Made by a program: the position numbers and the translations under genes. 64,000 bases of DNA from Brevibacterium jeotgali (GTDB lineage Bacteria; Actinomycetota; Actinomycetes; Actinomycetales; Brevibacteriaceae): contig NZ_FXZM01000009.1 of the NCBI RefSeq assembly GCF_900169175.1, positions 62,001 to 126,000 on the forward strand, given 5' to 3'. Within the stretch, counting starts at the first letter, position 1, and every line of letters starts with the position of its first letter. Shown here piece by piece: positions 59,778-64,000 of this stretch. Below the pieces are notes generated by a model. The model was given only the letters and a program-made list of their open reading frames with translations. It was not told where the DNA came from and searched no databases.

Positions 59778-59814
59778 CTCACATCCCGGTGAGCGGCTCA
59801 CATCCCGGTGAGCG
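59778..59814. repeat. Tandem duplication (period 19) over the hrpA stop codon
   Basis: CTCACATCCCGGTGAGCG at 59778-59795 is repeated exactly at 59797-59814. The second copy contains the hrpA stop (59798-59800, minus strand). With a preceding G, each copy can form a GCTCAC/GTGAGC hairpin. Confidence 0.9.
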
Positions 59815-62800
59815 CCTTGGCGATCCTCTGCTCCGACACCTTGCCCATGGCTCCCAGCGCCGGGGCGAAGAGGCTGAGTCTCAGCTCCTCCTGCTGGAAC
59901 AGGATCGCGTGCCATCCCTCGCCCGGTCCGCCGGCGGGCCTGCCCGGTCCGCTCGCCGCCGCGCCTGCGTCCACGACGGCACCCAGTCGTGCGGCACGCC
60001 CCAGACCGGCGACAACCGGCCACACCACCTGCAGCTTCTTCGACACCCCCGCCTCGGACCCGAGCACCCGGTCCATCAGCTGACGGTCTCGCGGCGGCTG
60101 GTCGACCATCGCGTCGACGCGCACGTTCGCCGCCTCGACCCACCGCGGCAGTCGCAGCAGCGCGGCCTCACTGAGCCCGGCGATCGCGGAAGCCGTCCCC
60201 ATCGCGTCGCGCCAGTCCTTCACGTCCGCCAGATTCGCGAGGATCACCAGGGACGACGCCTTCGACACCTTCTTGTCCAGGGTCGTCATCCCCGTGAGCG
60301 CTGCGATGAGCGCGGGCACCAGCTGCTCCAGCCGCGTCGTGAGCCCGCCCTGTGCAGAGCGGACGAGCGCCTCGGGGTCGGGCACGGTCTCCGATCCGCC
60401 CGCCGAGGCGGACGCCCGCGCCGGACCGTTCGCACCGACCGGATGGGCATACGTGCCGTCGGCTCCGATGCCGGTCGCCGCGACCTCTCCGCGCACGGCG
60501 ACGCGCAGGACCGCTTCCAGCAGCGCATCCGATGACGTCTGATGCCCCGCGAGCACCAGCTTCTCCTGTGTGCTCAGGTGCTCCTTCGCATACGCCAGCA
60601 CCGCCGAGGCTCCGTCCCGGACCCGATCCACCAGCTGTTCCCGCGTGGGCACCGGCTCCCGGGCCGCCCGCATCGAGCGTGCGGCTCCGCGCGACGACGC
60701 CGAGGCCCCCGCATCCGGGGTCCCCTGCCCGGCGGATCCGGCTGCGACCTCGGCCGGACCTCGACCGCTCCGGCCGCCCGACCGACCGCCTGCTGCGGCG
60801 GACTCCCGGGCGAGGGCCTTCCCCGCCTTCGCAGCCTCGCGCTTCCGCTGATCGGCCTGGAGCGCGGCCAGGTCGAAGCCTTCGGCGAGCACGCGGCGGC
60901 CGCGCTGCAGGCGGAAGCGGAGGCGGAGGTGTGCCGGCACGCGCGACCAGTCGAATTCGGCCGGGACCACGGTGATGGGGTTGCGGTCCTCGAGTCGACC
61001 TCCGCCGCCGCGGGCGGTGAGCTCTGCTGCGAGGACCTCGGGCAGGCTTCCCGATCCCTCCTCACCGGCGGCGCGCACATGCGCGAGGATCTCGCGGGCG
61101 ACATCCGGGGCGGGGACGAAGTAGGTCCGCTTCGCCTTGGGCAGGGACCGGATGAGCGCGGCGACGAAGTCGATCCGCAGCCCCGGCACGTGCCACGAGA
61201 ACGCATGGGGGTCGGCACGGTCGAGGTCGTTGAGCTGGATCTCCGCCGTCACTCCGTCGCCTTCGGTGCCCGGTTCGAAGGAGTACCTCAGCTCGGCGCG
61301 GGCGTCCTCCTCCGTGTCGTCGCGGGCGGGCAGCACCCAGTGCGTCGGATAGTCGCGGGCGAGGTCCGCGGTGCGATCCGCGGCGTCCTCCGCCAGGAGC
61401 GTCTCGAGCGGCACGTCGAGGTGGGTGGGATCCTCACGCCGCTTCCTGCGCCACCACCCGGTGAAGTCGGAGGCGGTGTGGACGTCGTCCGGCACGCGGG
61501 CGTCGTAGAAGGCGTAGAGGTCGTCGTCGCCCGCCAGCACGCGACGGTCGCGGGTGCGGGAAGCGAGCTCGTCGGCTTCTGCGAGCGTGCGCGCGTTCGT
61601 CGTCAGGAACTCGTGCGACTCCCTCCAGTCGCCCTCCACCAGCGCGTGCCGGATGAACAGTTCGCGCGCGACGACCGGGTCGATCCGCGCGTAGGAGACC
61701 GGGCGCGAGGCGTAGAGGGTCACCCCATAGAGCGTCGCCTTCTCATCCGCGACCGCGTGACCGCTCTTCGCGGACCAGCGCGGCTCCGCATGGGTCCGCT
61801 TCACGAGGTCGCCGGCCACGTCGAGGATCCAGTCCGGGTCCGCCCACGCGACGGTGCGCGCCCACAGGCGGGACGTCTCGACGAGCTCCGCGCTCATGAC
61901 GAAGTCCGGGCCCTTCTTGAAGAGTCCGGAGCCCGGGAAGATCTGGAAGCGGGAACCGCGGGCACCCTGGTACTCACGCCCGTCCGGCAGCTTCTGCCCG
62001 ATCATCGACAGCAGGCCGGTGAGCAGGGAGGTGTGGATCGCGACGGCCTGCGCGTCGAACGGACCGGATCCGGCAGCGGCGCCGCGGGATCCTCCGCGCG
62101 TGCGCTGTCCGGTCGCAGCAGTGCCCTGCTCCTCGTCGCCGTCCGCGTCCGTCTTCCAGGTCACCTCACCCCACTGGAGGCCGGCCGAGCCGGCGATCGA
62201 CTGCAGCTGCCCGACGAGGTCCTGCCATTCGCGGATGCGGACGTAGTTGAGGAACTCCCCGCGGATCGTTCGACGGAACTTCGAGCTCGACAGCGTCTGC
62301 GACTGCTCGCGGACGTAGTTCCACAGCGCGAGGAAGGACAGGAAGTCGCTGCGCGTGTGGGTGAAGCGCGCATGCAGCGCATCCGCCTCGCCCCGCTGCT
62401 CGGCGGGACGCTCACGCGGGTCCTGCGTGGACAGCGCTGCGACGATGACGGCGACTTCTGCTCCGCACCCGTTCTGCGCACCGGCGATCAGCATGCGCGC
62501 CAGGCGCGGATCGATGGGGAGCGCGGCGATCTTCCGCCCCGTCTCCGTCACGGTCAGTGCGCCGTCCTGCGCGACCCTCAGCCCGCCCAGCTCCGCCAGC
62601 AGCGCGCGTCCGTCGCGGACCGCGCGCGGGTCCGGCGGCGTGAGGAACGGGAAGTCCGTCACGTCCTTCTCCGTGCGCACGAATCCGAGCGTGACCATCT
62701 GCAGGATGACGCTCGCCAGGTTCGTCCGCAGGATCTCGGGGTCGGTGAATTCCGGGCGCGCTTCGAAGTCCGCCTCGGAGAACAGGCGGATGCAGATCCC

Positions 62801-64000
62801 GTCGCTGGTGCGGCCCGAACGTCCCTTGCGCTGGTTCGCGCTCGCCTGGCTGATGTTCTCGATCGGCAGGCGCTGGACCTTCGTCCGGTTCGAGTAGCGC
62901 GAGATGCGGGCCACTCCGGTGTCGATGACGTATCTGATCCCCGGCACCGTCAGCGATGTCTCCGCCACGTTCGTCGCCAGCACTACGCGCGGTCTGCCAT
63001 GGGGCCGGAAGACGCGCTGCTGCTCCTGCGAGGACAGTCGGGCGTACAGGGGCACGATCTCCCAGTCGGCGCCGCGGCTGCGCGGCCCCTTCCGCGTCGC
63101 TCGCTGCACATGATCGGTCAGCGCATCCGCCGCGTCGCGGATCTCCCGCTCGCCGGACAGGAAGACGAGGATGTCACCGGGGGCCTCCGCGGTGAGTTCG
63201 TCGAACGCGTCGATGATGCCCTCGACCTGGTCCTTCGGCGTCCTCGCGGCGGCACCCCCTCGCGTGAGGGATCGCTCCTCGTCGTCGTCTGCGTCGAAAT
63301 CGGTGTCTGTATCTGTGGCGGGGTCCAACGGACGATAGCGGACCTCGACCGGGTACGTCCGGCCGGACACGGAGATGATCGGGGCGCCGTCGAAGTGCTC
63401 GCTGAACGCCTCCGGGTTGATCGTCGCGGAGGTGATGATCACCTTGAGGTCCGGCCGCTCCTTCAGCAGGCGGGTGAGCAGGCCGATGATGAAGTCGATG
63501 TTGAGGCTGCGTTCGTGCGCTTCGTCGATGATGAGGACCTCGTAGTCCCGCAGCAGTCGATCATGGCGCAGCTCGGACAGCAGGATGCCGTCGGTCATCA
63601 CCTTCACCCGGGTGTGATCCGCCACCTGCGACGTGAAGCGCACCTGGTAGCCGACCGTGTCGCCCAGGTCCTCCCCCATCTCGTCCGCCAACCGGGCCGC
63701 CACGGAGCGCGCTGCGATGCGACGGGGCTGGGTGTGGCCGATCATGCCCGTCACGCCCAGGCCCAGCTCCAGGCAGATCTTCGGGATCTGCGTGGTCTTG
63801 CCCGACCCCGTCTCACCCGCGATGACGACGACCTGATGATCGCGGATCGCCTCTGCGATCTCCTCGCGATGCTCGACGACGGGGAGCTCTGCCGGGTACT
63901 CGAGCAGCGGCGCGCGGCGCGCGCGGGCCGCCCGCTGGCGCTCCCGTCGGGCTTCGTGCTGCTCCCGACGGGACCCGCCCTCCGGACGGCGACGGTCACC
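59798..64000 (-). CDS. hrpA: ATP-dependent DEAH-box RNA helicase HrpA (N-terminus cut by window end)
   Basis: The frame is open to the window edge and gives at least 1400 residues without a stop. Motif I is VIAGETGSGKTTQIPK (just inside the edge), motif II is IIDEAHERSLNIDF, and motif III is VIITSATINPEAF. Motifs IV-VI follow (GDILVFLSGEREI, VVLATNVAETSLTVPG, QRKGRSGRTSDG). A winged-helix and oligonucleotide-binding region comes next, then the long HrpA-specific C-terminal part (DUF3418-type) with a low-complexity Ala/Gly/Arg-rich stretch near residues 1010-1050 from the first internal Met. It is an RNA-remodelling 3'-to-5' helicase. Upstream codons before motif I are basic (RRRPEGG, RREQHEARRERQRA). 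The true start is outside. Confidence 0.95.
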   Translation of the reverse strand, partial: GDRRRPEGGSRREQHEARRERQRAARARRAPLLEYPAELPVVEHREEIAEAIRDHQVVVIAGETGSGKTTQIPKICLELGLGVTGMIGHTQPRRIAARSVAARLADEMGEDLGDTVGYQVRFTSQVADHTRVKVMTDGILLSELRHDRLLRDYEVLIIDEAHERSLNIDFIIGLLTRLLKERPDLKVIITSATINPEAFSEHFDGAPIISVSGRTYPVEVRYRPLDPATDTDTDFDADDDEERSLTRGGAAARTPKDQVEGIIDAFDELTAEAPGDILVFLSGEREIRDAADALTDHVQRATRKGPRSRGADWEIVPLYARLSSQEQQRVFRPHGRPRVVLATNVAETSLTVPGIRYVIDTGVARISRYSNRTKVQRLPIENISQASANQRKGRSGRTSDGICIRLFSEADFEARPEFTDPEILRTNLASVILQMVTLGFVRTEKDVTDFPFLTPPDPRAVRDGRALLAELGGLRVAQDGALTVTETGRKIAALPIDPRLARMLIAGAQNGCGAEVAVIVAALSTQDPRERPAEQRGEADALHARFTHTRSDFLSFLALWNYVREQSQTLSSSKFRRTIRGEFLNYVRIREWQDLVGQLQSIAGSAGLQWGEVTWKTDADGDEEQGTAATGQRTRGGSRGAAAGSGPFDAQAVAIHTSLLTGLLSMIGQKLPDGREYQGARGSRFQIFPGSGLFKKGPDFVMSAELVETSRLWARTVAWADPDWILDVAGDLVKRTHAEPRWSAKSGHAVADEKATLYGVTLYASRPVSYARIDPVVARELFIRHALVEGDWRESHEFLTTNARTLAEADELASRTRDRRVLAGDDDLYAFYDARVPDDVHTASDFTGWWRRKRREDPTHLDVPLETLLAEDAADRTADLARDYPTHWVLPARDDTEEDARAELRYSFEPGTEGDGVTAEIQLNDLDRADPHAFSWHVPGLRIDFVAALIRSLPKAKRTYFVPAPDVAREILAHVRAAGEEGSGSLPEVLAAELTARGGGGRLEDRNPITVVPAEFDWSRVPAHLRLRFRLQRGRRVLAEGFDLAALQADQRKREAAKAGKALARESAAAGGRSGGRSGRGPAEVAAGSAGQGTPDAGASASSRGAARSMRAAREPVPTREQLVDRVRDGASAVLAYAKEHLSTQEKLVLAGHQTSSDALLEAVLRVAVRGEVAATGIGADGTYAHPVGANGPARASASAGGSETVPDPEALVRSAQGGLTTRLEQLVPALIAALTGMTTLDKKVSKASSLVILANLADVKDWRDAMGTASAIAGLSEAALLRLPRWVEAANVRVDAMVDQPPRDRQLMDRVLGSEAGVSKKLQVVWPVVAGLGRAARLGAVVDAGAAASGPGRPAGGPGEGWHAILFQQEELRLSLFAPALGAMGKVSEQRIAKALTGM

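Noticed and set aside
1..64000. tRNA, rRNA, insertion sequence, prophage or attachment site
   Set aside because: I looked for cloverleaf-like segments, transposase or integrase motifs and long terminal repeats and saw none; a dedicated search could still find a small RNA.

Overview
The window comes from a high-GC Gram-positive bacterium, almost certainly an actinobacterium and probably of the Micrococcales type. The evidence is a WhiB regulator, an acyl-CoA carboxylase beta/epsilon pair, a short inositol-3-phosphate synthase, PGRP/LGFP and NlpC/P60 wall hydrolases, LytR-CpsA-Psr and DUF3499/DUF5719 families, and many GTG starts. No tRNA, rRNA, CRISPR array, transposase, integrase or phage gene was seen; this is ordinary chromosome.

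From 1 to about 37 kb the order follows a block I recall from mycobacteria: manB, DUF3499, zincin-like protein, whiB2, fbiB/cofE, TIGR03089, LCP, fadE25, purK/purE, gtrA, birA, accD5, accE5. Other modules are set into it. At 1-7.6 kb are ahcY (partial), manB and DUF3499, then the coupled operon whiB, glycosyltransferase-like membrane protein, DUF5719. At 7.8-9.7 kb are cofE and a TIGR03089 gene. At 9.8-12.6 kb are scoAB and manA. At 12.8-17.5 kb are a large bifunctional wall hydrolase and an LCP ligase. At 17.6-24.6 kb are an aminotransferase, an acyl-CoA dehydrogenase, a fused PurK-PurE, GtrA, a nucleotide pyrophosphatase-like enzyme and DUF5998.

At 24.7-32.3 kb are a GNAT/acyl-CoA synthetase fusion, a siderophore-interacting protein with an iron box, an EamA-like protein and ParC. 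At 32.4-37 kb are a class III nucleotide cyclase coupled to birA, and accD-accE; biotin ligase beside a biotin-dependent carboxylase is a functional grouping. At 37-44 kb are two paralogous MFS transporters, a GNAT, a DUF885 peptidase-like protein and an Aquifex-type aconitase. At 44-49 kb are a MoxR/VWA pair and an AMP-binding ligase. At 49-54.4 kb are an orphan TRAP solute-binding lipoprotein, a polar amino-acid ABC importer and a GntR regulator. At 54.4-64 kb are a thioesterase, a small unknown protein, a Bax-inhibitor-1 protein, inositol-3-phosphate synthase, PrfC, a small membrane protein and HrpA, cut by the window end.

Two patterns recur. Many genes start 6-7 bases after a TANNNT -10 box with no Shine-Dalgarno, as in leaderless actinobacterial transcripts. 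At least six genes carry a short tandem duplication that overlaps or directly follows the stop codon. Other points of note are the PurK-PurE fusion, a 14-base near-identical palindromic element shared by the whiB and wall-hydrolase promoters, and the loss of expected catalytic motifs in the whiB-linked glycosyltransferase.
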